From the IMG/VR virus record IMGVR_UViG_3300022562_000785, positions 1-47,320 of that record: a stretch of DNA of 47,320 bases. The stretch is one strand, 5' to 3'. A program made the translations under genes and the position numbers. This stretch comes from a virus. The notes beneath the pieces are model-generated. The model did not search any database. It was given only the letters and a program-made list of their open reading frames with translations, and was not told the DNA's origin. This document shows, piece after piece, positions 14,373 to 22,516 of the stretch (its first letter is position 1; each line of letters opens with the position of its first letter).

Positions 14373-15043
14373 CTCGGGAACCTTACGTGCTGGTATGTAT
14401 TCCTAACCAAGGCTCCATGCGGATTGAAACCGCGAAGAGCCTGTCCCTGATGTTCAGCTTCTTCAGCGAGAACAAGCTTGCTGGAAATCCCCTATCCCAA
14501 AGGTCGGGGATTTTGACCTGTGAAGGAAGTATGCTGAGCGTCGTGCGGGAGATGTTGGTCCGGAAAACCCTTCAGACTAAACGGGTGACTCATATGCTGT
14601 GGATTGACACAGACATGGAGTTCCCTATGCACACGATTCATAGCCTTTACAAGCATGACAAGGTGTTCGTTGCGGCGAACTGTACAACGCGGAGCGAACC
14701 AGTACTTCCCGTTGCTCATGATCTGGCGGGGGACCGTCTCTACTCCAAGGGGAAGACCGGCTTGCAGGAGGTAACTCATGTGGGCCTTGCGGTGGCGTTG
14801 ATCCAGACCGAGCCGCTAAAGTCGTTGCGTCCCCCGCTCTTTTTGATGGACTGGGTTCCCAGTATGAATACCTACTGCGGAGAAGATGTGTATTTCACCC
14901 AGAAGCTTCGAGAGGCTGGGCATCAGATCTGGATCGACCATGACCTGTCCCAGCATATCGGTCATGTAGGGGTAAAGGCGTACAAACACTCGGACACAGC
15001 GGAGAGTACATATGGCACTGAAGAGCTTGAAAAAGTCGCCTGA
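14369..15043 (+). CDS. Second glycosyltransferase-like protein (GT-A, DxD)
   Basis: 224 residues with a clear GT-A core: MLWIDTDMEFP (about residues 75-85) carries the DxD motif (DTD). The late part, YCGEDVYFTQKLREAGHQIW, followed by a conserved-looking HIGH, matches the acceptor and C-terminal regions of glycosyltransferase family 2-like phage proteins. It starts four bases before the end of the 67-residue gene. With the methyltransferase and the first glycosyltransferase it forms a four-gene sugar island inside the head genes. Confidence 0.75.
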   Translation: MTREPYVLVCIPNQGSMRIETAKSLSLMFSFFSENKLAGNPLSQRSGILTCEGSMLSVVREMLVRKTLQTKRVTHMLWIDTDMEFPMHTIHSLYKHDKVFVAANCTTRSEPVLPVAHDLAGDRLYSKGKTGLQEVTHVGLAVALIQTEPLKSLRPPLFLMDWVPSMNTYCGEDVYFTQKLREAGHQIWIDHDLSQHIGHVGVKAYKHSDTAESTYGTEELEKVA

Positions 15044-15308
15044 GGACGCGCGGATTCCTTCGGAGGCTGTTACGGGTCCCTCGTATGGTTGGGGGTTGAG
15101 GATTGATCTGGATAATGATACCCTGGAAACCTTGGGATTTATCAATATGCCCAAGGTTGGGGACAAGATCACCTTGCGGGCAGTCGCGCGGGTAGTCTCG
15201 ACCAGCCAGAATCCCGAGGGTGGGGATAAAAGGGTTGAACTTCAGCTCACCGACATGGAAGCGAACGCTCGGGGGGCCTTTGAGGATTTGAGCGAAGACG
15301 ATGACTAG
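15012..15308 (+). CDS. Small late virion-module protein (98 aa)
   Basis: The ATG has GGAG 7 bases upstream and overlaps the end of the glycosyltransferase gene by 32 bp. Residues 25-90 form a compact beta-rich domain (YGWGLRIDLDNDTLETLGF, then KITLRAVARVVSTSQ, then RVELQLTDME). The tail is strongly acidic. Proteins with this pattern recur in head modules of many tailed phages and are probably minor capsid or decoration components; I cannot name a family with certainty. Confidence 0.7.
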   Translation: MALKSLKKSPEDARIPSEAVTGPSYGWGLRIDLDNDTLETLGFINMPKVGDKITLRAVARVVSTSQNPEGGDKRVELQLTDMEANARGAFEDLSEDDD

Positions 15309-15702
15309 GCCAGCTAATAGAGACTATGGGTCTCGGCAGCGGGTCCGAATCGTTAACGGAGATTCGGAGAACTATCCCGCCTCAGACACGCATGGTCCCT
15401 ACCATACCCAGGTTACCGCTTATGGTACCAATGAAGTTGTTGCCGCGCCAGGAACAGGGTTTTATCTGTGCATCACGTCCCTGTGGCTGTCGAATAATAA
15501 TGCCCTACCGATCAGAGTTTTGGTCCGGGATGGGTCAGGTGGCAACGTTGGGTTTGGCGGGACTTTGGCGGCTGACGGTGGGGGCGTTGCCATGAGGTTT
15601 ACGCCTCCGTGGCAGCTTAGCGAGGACACAGAACTTTCGGTGGAGTTAACTGATGAATCCGGAGGGGCTGTGGACGTGAACGTTAACTTTTACACGGAGT
15701 AG
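15301..15702 (+). CDS. Hypothetical virion protein (133 aa, beta-rich)
   Basis: The ATG overlaps the previous stop by 8 bp. After a short basic N-terminus, the sequence is almost all short strands with Gly, Thr and Val (TGFYLCITSLWLSNNNALPIR, split by loops), as in a jelly-roll or Ig-like decoration domain. Position among small structural genes supports a head decoration or head-tail role. No catalytic motif. Confidence 0.65.
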   Translation: MTRPANRDYGSRQRVRIVNGDSENYPASDTHGPYHTQVTAYGTNEVVAAPGTGFYLCITSLWLSNNNALPIRVLVRDGSGGNVGFGGTLAADGGGVAMRFTPPWQLSEDTELSVELTDESGGAVDVNVNFYTE

Positions 15703-15704
15703 CT

Positions 15705-16145
15705 ATGAGCGCAACAGACGTATTTGAGAATGGACTGTTGTCGCTGATCTTCGAGAACGCGAACTACGCGAACGTCGGGGACGCGACTGGGCTGCGGGGT
15801 TCGAGTACCGCAGGGGTTTTCTACATTTCGCTGCATACGGGGAGTCCAGCAGATACTGGCACGCAAACGACGAACGAGGCTGCATACACGTCCTATGCTC
15901 GCGTGAGCGTGGCGCGGTCCACGGCTGGCTGGACGGTGGCAAGTGGAGTGGCGGATAATGATGCTGCGATTACGTTCCCTGCTGCAACGGGTGGGTCGGA
16001 GTCGGAAACGCACTTTGGCGTGGGATCGGATATCAGCGGAACGGGTAACCTGTTCCTGTGGGGGGCGCTCACGGCTAGTCTCGCAGTATCATCTGGTATC
16101 ACCCCAGAGTTCGCAGCGGGTGCGTGCGACGTGACCCTGGACTAA
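15705..16145 (+). CDS. Minor structural protein (146 aa)
   Basis: A beta-rich protein with the pattern YISLHTGSPADTGTQTTNEA, then YARVSVARSTAGWTV, then ITFPAATGGSE, and a C-terminal region ending in GITPEFAAG. This pattern is widespread in tailed-phage structural modules. Its exact place in the particle is uncertain; decoration or minor fibre are both possible. It starts two bases after the previous stop. Confidence 0.7.
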   Translation: MSATDVFENGLLSLIFENANYANVGDATGLRGSSTAGVFYISLHTGSPADTGTQTTNEAAYTSYARVSVARSTAGWTVASGVADNDAAITFPAATGGSESETHFGVGSDISGTGNLFLWGALTASLAVSSGITPEFAAGACDVTLD

Positions 16146-16155
16146 GGAGAGCGCT

Positions 16156-16395
16156 ATGGTCGCAATCGTTATGAATGATCTGCTGAAACGAGAGCGGATT
16201 GCGGTTGCTTCGGAGGGGGACCTAGTAGTCGTGAACTTCGGGAATACTGAGATTAAGATGGGGTACGAAACGGCCCTTCAGGTTTCTCAGTGGATTCGGA
16301 TGAGGGCCAAGGAAGCAAAGAAGCGGGCAGGTGATGGATCGCGTCACTGGAGCGCTATTGGGATTCTGGAAGACGCGAATAGGACTAGAGGTTAA
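16156..16395 (+). CDS. Small hypothetical protein (79 aa)
   Basis: The ATG is preceded by AAGGAG (6 bases). The sequence begins with a small strand region (RIAVASEGDLVVVNFGNTEI) followed by an amphipathic helix (ALQVSQWIRMRAKEAKKRA). This is a common type of small phage structural-module protein of unknown role. Confidence 0.7.
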   Translation: MVAIVMNDLLKRERIAVASEGDLVVVNFGNTEIKMGYETALQVSQWIRMRAKEAKKRAGDGSRHWSAIGILEDANRTRG

Positions 16396-16418
16396 CACTT
16401 ACAACATGGAGGTTTCAC

Positions 16419-16919
16419 ATGGCTGAGCCAGTAACGTTTGTCTATAACCACGATGTGCAAGGATTACACCGTCGGATTAATCGTTTCATTGTTGAGACAG
16501 TTAATGCCGGATCGAACGGTGTCTCGGAAGTTTCGGCGGCGGACCAAACCAGACTGGGTACGTACCTGGCGGCAATTAAGTCCTATGTTGCCTGGGTCAT
16601 GTCGCAGCCAGAACTGGATCTCCCGGAAACCCATCCTCGTCAGTATCCCCTGGAGGCCAACCCTGATGTTCCGGTGATCGAGAACGAGTCCATGCTGGAT
16701 ATCATCCATCACTTCGAGCTGGCTCGGGATGAGATGGTGAATGGGCAGTCTGGGCGCCTTGCCTCGGGTCTGATCAAGTTTGACGAAGCTCGTATCCTTG
16801 CGATCATTGCCAAGGCGACCTCGTTCCTGAAAGACTACGTTGGCGTGGTGACGCCGTTGGACCTTCCGGAGTCGAGCCCGATGCACCTCCTTCAGGGTGC
16901 CGGCAAGTCGGGGGTATGA
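16419..16919 (+). CDS. Hypothetical late protein (166 aa, helical)
   Basis: ATGGAGG precedes the start. The protein is mainly helical, with Pro-rich loops in the middle (LPETHPRQYPLEANPDVP). It belongs to the run of small head/connector genes. I do not recognise a family. The stop overlaps the ATG of a 33-codon frame. Confidence 0.7.
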   Translation: MAEPVTFVYNHDVQGLHRRINRFIVETVNAGSNGVSEVSAADQTRLGTYLAAIKSYVAWVMSQPELDLPETHPRQYPLEANPDVPVIENESMLDIIHHFELARDEMVNGQSGRLASGLIKFDEARILAIIAKATSFLKDYVGVVTPLDLPESSPMHLLQGAGKSGV

Positions 16920-17017
16920 GAAAGCCTCTAGTTTGGTTGGAAGACGCCCTGGGCGAGATTTGGTGGCGCCTGGGGCTACTACTGAAAAGGATGAAGAAAT
17001 GGAACAAGCGGGTCTGA
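16916..17017 (+). CDS. Possible 33-residue basic amphipathic peptide
   Basis: The ATG overlaps the previous stop (ATGA) and the frame runs to TGA at 17017, overlapping the next gene by 19 bp. The peptide (from MRKPLVWLEDALGEIWWRLG to a Lys/Arg-rich end) is Trp- and Lys-rich and could lie on a membrane. Only a weak GGGGG precedes the start, so it may be a bridge that lets ribosomes reach the next start. Confidence 0.35.
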   Translation: MRKPLVWLEDALGEIWWRLGLLLKRMKKWNKRV

Positions 17018-17235
17018 GGATTACGGTAGATGTGTTTCGGAGCGATGGTTCCACGGCGCAGACTATCATGCTGGACCAGCGGGGGCTGACGTATATCCAG
17101 CTCCTGGAACTCCAGCAGAAGGCCGTTACCCCCTGCGCTGCCGCGATCATGGAGATCATGGGTAGGTGGGGAAAGGAAGCTATGGAAGGAGCTATGTCAT
17201 CGGCGTCATCTTCCCCGACGGCAGGGAAAGGGTGA
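16999..17235 (+). CDS. Small hypothetical protein (78 aa)
   Basis: I chose the ATG at 16999, which has AGGA 7 bases upstream, over a longer frame starting at 16897 that would overlap the previous gene. The N-terminal half is beta-like (GLRITVDVFRSDGSTAQTI), then helical, with a Ser-rich tail. Unknown function, late structural cluster. Confidence 0.65.
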   Translation: MEQAGLRITVDVFRSDGSTAQTIMLDQRGLTYIQLLELQQKAVTPCAAAIMEIMGRWGKEAMEGAMSSASSSPTAGKG

Positions 17236-17240
17236 TTTGA

Positions 17241-17543
17241 ATGGCAACCTACTTCGAGATTTTGCAGGCCGCCGAGGACGTGGATCTAAATAGACGCATG
17301 AGGGTTGCTGTCGTGGTCGCGGCGGAAACGGTGCGCTCTGAGGCTCCCGCAACCGCGAATCATGCTAATCGCCTACTCTGGGCAAAGGCCGTATTCGAGA
17401 ATCCGGATCACGAAGCAAAACGGATACTATGGGCCGTCCTCGCGCAGAACAAGGATGCAACGCTTGCACAAATCACCGGCGCGAGCGATACGGTCGTCCA
17501 ATCTGCCGTGAACAACGCAATCGACGTTTTCGCTACGGGGTGA
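17241..17543 (+). CDS. Small late protein (100 aa, helical)
   Basis: The ATG follows AAGGGTGATTTGA. The protein is Ala-rich and helical: a long helix at 15-40 (RMRVAVVVAAETVRSEA) and a second pair at 45-95. It stands immediately before the fibre genes and resembles small phage structural-module proteins in general. No specific family is recognised. Confidence 0.65.
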   Translation: MATYFEILQAAEDVDLNRRMRVAVVVAAETVRSEAPATANHANRLLWAKAVFENPDHEAKRILWAVLAQNKDATLAQITGASDTVVQSAVNNAIDVFATG

Positions 17544-17546
17544 ACG

Positions 17547-18260
17547 ATGGGCACTAAAGAACAGTTCGCCGGTTGGGGGATGTACGATAATTCGGCAGTA
17601 TGCCTGACGTGCGGTCATCAGCATTTGATTCCCAAGGCAGAGCAAGTCAGCGAACAGCCGTGGCTCGACTGGCTCGCAAAACACCCCGGGCATCAGACGT
17701 TCATTCTCCCGCACAAGCTGCTGTCGCAGATCGAAGCGACGCCGCTAAAGCACAACGCGGATGCGAAGATCGCCTATGCAGCGAGCGCGGCCTATACGAT
17801 CACGCTCGCGAGTCTCGCAACGAGTTCAACGCTCCTGGCGGGACGCGAGAGCAACGCGCTATCGAACGCATCGAATAAATATCTAGATGAGCTTGTCGCT
17901 GGCGTCATCACGGTTGGTACTAGCCCGACCGCAAGCACGGGAATCGAAGTCTCTGCCGTCGGTGCCTTGAACGATACGCCGACCTATCCAGACGTATTTG
18001 ACGGAACAGACTCCGCCGAAACCGTCACGTCGGCGGGGATCAAGCAAGCGATTTGTTTGCCGCTCGCGATCATCCTCGTCGACGCGACAACAAGTGATCG
18101 GGGATATCCGTTTGCCCCCTGCGGTCTGCGGAGATGTTTCGGAGATGGATTGCCGCCAGCGCACGTAATTTTCGTCGCGCACAGTTCCGGCGTCAATCTC
18201 AACTCTACCGGCGGAAATCACGCGATCTATCATACGCCGGTGTATGGGACGGTCGCCTAA
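17547..18260 (+). CDS. Virion or fibre-associated protein (237 aa)
   Basis: An N-terminal region with CLTCGHQH (residues 19-26) could bind a metal. The rest is Ser/Thr/Ala-rich and beta-like (AAYTITLASLATSSTLLAG). The C-terminus contains PFAPCGLRRCF and a His-rich end. It lies directly upstream of the LamG-like fibre and shares the Ala/Thr/Ser style of structural proteins. A fibre-base or decoration role is inferred from position. Confidence 0.65.
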   Translation: MGTKEQFAGWGMYDNSAVCLTCGHQHLIPKAEQVSEQPWLDWLAKHPGHQTFILPHKLLSQIEATPLKHNADAKIAYAASAAYTITLASLATSSTLLAGRESNALSNASNKYLDELVAGVITVGTSPTASTGIEVSAVGALNDTPTYPDVFDGTDSAETVTSAGIKQAICLPLAIILVDATTSDRGYPFAPCGLRRCFGDGLPPAHVIFVAHSSGVNLNSTGGNHAIYHTPVYGTVA

Positions 18261-19682
18261 ATGCTGATTCTCACGGACCGCTTAAAGCGGCAACCGCCGA
18301 GAGTTTCCGGGATTGATTGGGCCAATCCGCTTGCGAAAAATCTAGTCTTAAGCTTCGGGGGAACCGACTTCCGCAGTCGCGCGCCGTGGGGCATGGCTTG
18401 GAACGCGTGGGGCAGCATCGGCTCGCAAACAATCGGCCCGAATGGCGAGTTCGCCCGCAATCTAAATAACTCTGCCATTGGGCTGCAAGGGAGCGACAAG
18501 CGACACATTCTCCAACAGGAATGGACAGTTTGGGCGCGGGTTTATCCTGGCGCAACAAACATTGGTTATTTGGTCTGTCAGGCCGACACGACAACGTCGA
18601 CACGCACCGGGATCTGGATATCAACGTATTGGCAATGCTTCAAGGGCGGGGCGCAAGGCTCTTCAGCGGCGTACGTTGTCGATGCGACGAGCTGGCAGGA
18701 CATGGGATTTACCTTCGCCGCAGGGTCATCTAGCGTAGCAAATACCATCTATAAGAATGGGGCGGCGCTTGGCGCGGGATGGGTACTCAGTCCGGGCACG
18801 GCATCACTCGATGCGCCATGGCTCATCGGCGCGAGGTGGACCACCGTCGGTAGCTCCCTCGGATTCGCGAACAGCGGAATGCGAATCGCGTGCTTGCATA
18901 TGTGGGAGCGAACGCTCTCTGCTAATGAGATCAAGGCGCTCTCAGATAACCCGTGGCAGCTATACGAGCAGGAGTCGACGCGGCTCGTTTTCCTCGGCTC
19001 AGGTGCTGCCGCCAGTGGCGCGATCACAGGAACTGCCGCGCTCACGTTCGGTGCTGGGTCTTCGACGCTCACCGGTACTGGAACGCTTGCCGGTACAGCG
19101 GCCCTTACGTTTGGGGCTGGGTCATCCACCCTCACTGGAACAGCTTCTCTATCTGGTTCGAGTAATCTAGTCTTCTCGAATACAGGTACGATTACTGGAG
19201 CTGGCGCCCTTGCGGGCACGTCAGCTTTGGCATTCGCCGGAAGTGCTACCCTGTTGGGTACAGGGGCGCTGGCCGGATCGAGCGATATTACCTTTACCCC
19301 GACAGGGGATCTGACTAACGCTGGTGGTGCCTCGCAGATAACAGGTACCGCAGCACTGACCTTCACAGGAAGTGCCACCCTTACCGGTACTGGAGCACTT
19401 GCCGGTACAGCCTCTCTTTCGTTCAGCAACACCGGAACGTTGACGGGTACAGGGGCTCTTGCTGGAACGTCAGCACTTACCTCGGCTGGATCAGGCACCT
19501 TGACAGGTACCGGGGCCTTGAGTGGCACGGTGGCTTTGGCCTTTGATGGGACTGGGGTACTGGGAGGGCTTGGGGAACTTGCTGGAACAGCCAGTATGGT
19601 GTTCGGTGGGATTGCCAGGCCGGAGGGAGTCACAGCGAATGCGGGGTTGCGAACCCTGACATTAACAGGAGCAGGAACGTAG
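18261..19682 (+). CDS. LamG-like fibre protein with tandem 20-residue repeats
   Basis: 473 residues. Residues 1-235 look like a concanavalin A/LamG-type sugar-binding jelly roll. Its usual ending, LSANEIKALSDNPWQLYEQ, is present at about 219-237. Residues 257-451 are about ten tandem repeats of roughly 20 residues with the theme GT-x-ALTF-x-GS-x-TLTGTGALA. These probably form an extended beta-roll or stalk. This fits a virion surface fibre or adhesin that contacts the host envelope. Repeat number could vary between strains. A 330-codon antisense frame exists only because of the repeats. Confidence 0.75.
   Translation: MLILTDRLKRQPPRVSGIDWANPLAKNLVLSFGGTDFRSRAPWGMAWNAWGSIGSQTIGPNGEFARNLNNSAIGLQGSDKRHILQQEWTVWARVYPGATNIGYLVCQADTTTSTRTGIWISTYWQCFKGGAQGSSAAYVVDATSWQDMGFTFAAGSSSVANTIYKNGAALGAGWVLSPGTASLDAPWLIGARWTTVGSSLGFANSGMRIACLHMWERTLSANEIKALSDNPWQLYEQESTRLVFLGSGAAASGAITGTAALTFGAGSSTLTGTGTLAGTAALTFGAGSSTLTGTASLSGSSNLVFSNTGTITGAGALAGTSALAFAGSATLLGTGALAGSSDITFTPTGDLTNAGGASQITGTAALTFTGSATLTGTGALAGTASLSFSNTGTLTGTGALAGTSALTSAGSGTLTGTGALSGTVALAFDGTGVLGGLGELAGTASMVFGGIARPEGVTANAGLRTLTLTGAGT
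19029..19613 (+). repeat. Tandem degenerate 60-bp coding repeats in the fibre gene
   Basis: About ten units of 60 bp (one or two of 63-66 bp) encode the Gly-Thr-Ala-Leu repeats. The first two units share the identical stretch LTFGAGSSTLTGT, suggesting recent duplication; the others have diverged. Such arrays expand and contract by slippage or recombination. Confidence 0.8.
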
Positions 19683-20065
19683 TGGTAAATCATGCTTCGG
19701 AGGCACCTGGCTTGGAAAAACACATACAGACCCTTATTCAAGTAGTGCTGGTTGCTCTGCTTCTCTGGTCGGGCTCCTCGACCCTGGAACTGAAAGATCG
19801 GATGGTAAGGGTGGAGGAGAAACTAACCTCACTTCAAGGAGCTGCGAATGATAGGTATACCCGGACTCAAGCCGCCTATGAAATAGGGTCGCTGAGGCGG
19901 GATATAGAAGGGATGGATAAGGATTCTGAACTGGAACACGCAAGGATTCGAGAGTGGATGCAGAGCCTTCGAGATAGGGTGATTGCCCTGGAAGCGTTTG
20001 CTCGCACCAAGGGATTTAACCCCGATCAATATAAGCCGGAGACACGTAAGGAAACTAGGCCGTAG
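19682..20065 (+). CDS. Single-TM coiled-coil protein (127 aa), lysis or tail candidate
   Basis: GTG start sharing one base with the previous stop. One TM helix (IQTLIQVVLVALLLW, about residues 15-30) is followed by a long charged coiled coil (VRVEEKLTSLQ and beyond) and a polar tail. This resembles phage holin-like or inner-membrane spanin-like proteins, but no partner outer-membrane lipoprotein is visible nearby. A small virion membrane protein is the alternative. Confidence 0.6.
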   Translation: MVNHASEAPGLEKHIQTLIQVVLVALLLWSGSSTLELKDRMVRVEEKLTSLQGAANDRYTRTQAAYEIGSLRRDIEGMDKDSELEHARIREWMQSLRDRVIALEAFARTKGFNPDQYKPETRKETRP

Positions 20066-20073
20066 GAGGCGCT

Positions 20074-20337
20074 ATGGATGTTAAGATGATATCCGCAGTT
20101 GTCACCTTTTTAATAACCATCGGTAGCGCGGGCTGGTGGGCAAAGTCAACCTTGGCAACGAAGGACGAGGTGATCGTTGCGGATAGTAAGGGCAGTACGG
20201 CACTCGACCTCCAGATGGAGAATCTGATCAAACAGATCGCTCGGCTGGAATCGAAGCCGAATAAAACCCCGGACGAGCTGGCGCAGCTGCGGTATTGGCG
20301 CGAGCAGCTTGCCCGGTTGCGGCAGATTCGGAAATAG
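20074..20337 (+). CDS. Second single-TM coiled-coil protein (87 aa)
   Basis: AGGAGG precedes the ATG. The N-terminal TM helix (ISAVVTFLITIGSAGWW, about residues 6-22) and C-terminal coiled coil (LQMENLIKQIARLESKP and onward, rich in Leu, Gln and Arg) repeat the architecture of the gene before it in a shorter form. It may be an i-spanin or holin-like partner. Actual lysis genes follow 2 kb downstream. Confidence 0.6.
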   Translation: MDVKMISAVVTFLITIGSAGWWAKSTLATKDEVIVADSKGSTALDLQMENLIKQIARLESKPNKTPDELAQLRYWREQLARLRQIRK

Positions 20338-20346
20338 GAGGCTATC

Positions 20347-20505
20347 ATGCCAGTTACCAAAACGAAGGTGAAGGGCGGTTACAGGGTCTCAACACCCCAT
20401 GGGGTTAAAGCAAAGAAAACCACAAAAGAAAAAGCGGATGCTCAGGAACGCTTGCTGAGAGGGGTTGAGCACGGTTGGAAGCCGACGGGAAAAGGGAAAC
20501 ACTAA
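20347..20505 (+). CDS. Small basic protein (52 aa) common in phage genomes
   Basis: A 52-codon gene between annotated-size genes: ATG 20347 with AGGAGG 6 bases upstream, stop at 20505 directly abutting the next ATG. The sequence (KGGYRVSTPHGVKAKKTTKE, then AQERLLRGVEHGWKPTG) follows a pattern of small Lys-rich proteins seen in many phages. It is strongly basic and may bind nucleic acid. Function unknown. Confidence 0.8.
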   Translation: MPVTKTKVKGGYRVSTPHGVKAKKTTKEKADAQERLLRGVEHGWKPTGKGKH

Positions 20506-21153
20506 ATGACCCGAGATGAAACCATAGCGATTCTGAAGTCTCGGTTGAACCGGACGGACTCGGATATTGATACGATCCTGGTTAACGAGCTTCGTATCGC
20601 ACAGGAACAGACCCTGGAAGGGGGTGAGTTCCTTCCGTGGTTTCTGCTGACGACTGATACAAGTCAAGTGCTGTTGGCAGATGAGGCTACGGTTTCACTG
20701 CCAACAGCCTTTATTCGTTTCCATGAGAATCGACCTGTTCGGTATAAGGATACCACGGCGACTACTCCTGACCAATATCGGAAGGTGAGTAATAAGTCCC
20801 TGATGTTCCTGCTGGATGGGTATGAAGCTTCGGATACAGGTTCCCCGGAGTACTGGGCCCTTCAGGGACGAACCCTGATCTTCCGTCCGTATGCTGATAT
20901 TAATTATGGACTAGGGCTAAGATACTTTGCGAAGGACACGTCGCTTGCGACTGATACTACGAATAATTGGCTGACGTATGCCCAGGATTGGCTCATGGCC
21001 GAGACCGGGTATGCGGTGGCTTCGACCTATTTGGAAGATGAGAAAAAGGCTGCGATCTGGCAGGCCGCGATTGCACGGGCGAAGGATAGGGTTTGGAGAG
21101 CGCATGAAGCGTTCATGGCTCAGGCCGCAAATTACTCGATGGGAGATGACTGA
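20506..21153 (+). CDS. Head-to-tail adaptor protein
   Basis: 215 residues of alternating helices and short strands: SRLNRTDSDIDTILVNELRI at the N-terminus, a central LLTTDTSQVLLADEATVSLP, and a C-terminal helix pair (DWLMAETGYAVASTYL). This is the pattern of the adaptor that sits under the portal ring in P22-, SU10- and related short-tailed phages. The ATG directly follows the previous stop. The call is by pattern and order, not by a search. Confidence 0.7.
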   Translation: MTRDETIAILKSRLNRTDSDIDTILVNELRIAQEQTLEGGEFLPWFLLTTDTSQVLLADEATVSLPTAFIRFHENRPVRYKDTTATTPDQYRKVSNKSLMFLLDGYEASDTGSPEYWALQGRTLIFRPYADINYGLGLRYFAKDTSLATDTTNNWLTYAQDWLMAETGYAVASTYLEDEKKAAIWQAAIARAKDRVWRAHEAFMAQAANYSMGDD

Positions 21154-22130
21154 TGGGTCTTGAGTCTGCAAGTTATCTGAACGATCTGACGACGACCAAT
21201 CCGACGACGACAGACCCTCGGAGTGAGGGGGATAACCATATCAGGATGTTGAAAACCGTCCTGAAGGCAACGTTCCCTGGAATGGCCGGGGCGGCGTGGC
21301 GGAGGATTCTCAAGTCCTCGGGGCCGGTTACGCCAGCTGTTACCGAGAACATGACTGTGCTGGAGTGTACGGCAGCCTTTAACGTTACTCCCGCAACAGG
21401 GACGCTGGGTAATGGTTGGATGGCGATTGTCTGGGCAAATGGGGCTGATGTTACGATAGATCCCAATAGCACCGAGGTCGTCAACGGGCAAACTACCCTG
21501 ACGGTGCCAGATGGTAACGCGGTGCTGTTGGTAAGTACTGGAACGGCGAGTGCCGAGTTTCTGGCCCTGGGCGTTCCCGTTCCCACGAGTGCAGCAGGGT
21601 TCTCGACTATTCCGGTGGGGACTGTGAGTGCGTATGCGGGATCGAGCGCGCCGACCGGCTGGCTGGTTTGTGATGGAAGTGCGGTTAGCCGGACTACCTA
21701 CGCGGGGTTGTTTGCGATCATAGGTGAGACCTATGGTGCAGGGGATAGTGTTACAACCTTTAACGTTCCCGACCTTGAGGGCCGGGTGATCGCAGGGCTG
21801 GAAGCCACCGCAACACGGTTGACCAGTGGGGTATCTGGAGTGGATGGTGGGACGTTGGGAGCTTCTGGTGGTGATCAGTCCCAACAGCAGCACACCCATA
21901 CGGGCTCGACCGGATATGAGTCCAATGACCATACCCACAGCTTTACAGGCGGCTATTCCGTTATCTGTATCGGGAATGCCTACGCCGTGATGTACCAAAG
22001 CGGTGGTAGTACATCTACTGGAGGGGTATCTGCAAACCATACCCACGCTATTACCATGGATAATACTGGTAGTGGTAGTTCAGAGAACGTCCAGCCCACC
22101 CTCGTCATGAACTATATCATCAAAACATGA
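21153..22130 (+). CDS. Tail fibre with collar and His-metal domain
   Basis: 325 residues. Residues 150-215 match the phage tail-collar domain (VGTVSAYAGSSAPTGWLVCD, then NVPDLEGRVIAG). After it come three H-x-H motifs (HTH, HTH, HTH within residues 245-305), which typically coordinate metal ions along a fibre tip. The C-terminus ends ENVQPTLVMNYIIKT, the usual end of such fibres. The N-terminal 145 residues probably attach to the tail. It would bind a host surface receptor. Confidence 0.88.
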   Translation: MGLESASYLNDLTTTNPTTTDPRSEGDNHIRMLKTVLKATFPGMAGAAWRRILKSSGPVTPAVTENMTVLECTAAFNVTPATGTLGNGWMAIVWANGADVTIDPNSTEVVNGQTTLTVPDGNAVLLVSTGTASAEFLALGVPVPTSAAGFSTIPVGTVSAYAGSSAPTGWLVCDGSAVSRTTYAGLFAIIGETYGAGDSVTTFNVPDLEGRVIAGLEATATRLTSGVSGVDGGTLGASGGDQSQQQHTHTGSTGYESNDHTHSFTGGYSVICIGNAYAVMYQSGGSTSTGGVSANHTHAITMDNTGSGSSENVQPTLVMNYIIKT

Positions 22131-22516
22131 GCGATTTCTTCCTCGGAGAGCGGTCCCTTAAACGGCTGGATGATGTCCACGAGGACCTCGTTCGGGTTGT
22201 GAAACGAGCGATTAGTCTCACCGTGGTAGACTTCGCAGTGTTGGAGGGCAGGCGAGCGCTTAAGCGACAACAGGAACTGTATGCAGCCGGTGCGACAACG
22301 ACCTTGAATAGTCGTCATCTCACCGGCCATGCGGTAGATTTGGGAGCTTGGGTTGGTCATGAGCTTCGTTGGGATTGGCCCTTGTATCACCAGATTGCAG
22401 CGGCAATGAAGCACGCAGCTGAGTTGGAGAACGTACCCTTGGAATGGGGCGGGGACTGGCACGGATTCCCCGATGGTCCGCACTTTCAACTTCCCTGGAA
22501 GGAGTACCCTGTATGA
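22127..22516 (+). CDS. M15-type endolysin (D-Ala-D-Ala or L-Ala-D-Glu peptidase)
   Basis: A 129-residue single-domain peptidase. The zinc site SRHLTGHAVDL supplies H64 and D71, the catalytic Glu is in LEWGGDW (E106), and the third ligand is H119 in DGPHFQL. This is the M15 (VanY-like/phage T5-type) pattern that cuts peptidoglycan peptides. There is no signal peptide, so it needs the holin. The ATG overlaps the fibre stop; the stop overlaps the next ATG. Confidence 0.93.
   Translation: MSDFFLGERSLKRLDDVHEDLVRVVKRAISLTVVDFAVLEGRRALKRQQELYAAGATTTLNSRHLTGHAVDLGAWVGHELRWDWPLYHQIAAAMKHAAELENVPLEWGGDWHGFPDGPHFQLPWKEYPV

Noticed and set aside
17241-19010. Apparent shift in codon style in the fibre cassette, suggesting recent transfer
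   Set aside because: A rough look at Gly and Arg codons showed no clear difference from neighbours; a proper codon-usage computation would be needed.
18749-19741. A 330-codon antisense frame rich in Val/Pro/Ala repeats over the fibre gene
   Set aside because: It is the reverse reading of the Gly/Thr repeats; the plus-strand protein has a recognisable LamG-like head and the proper start/stop coupling.
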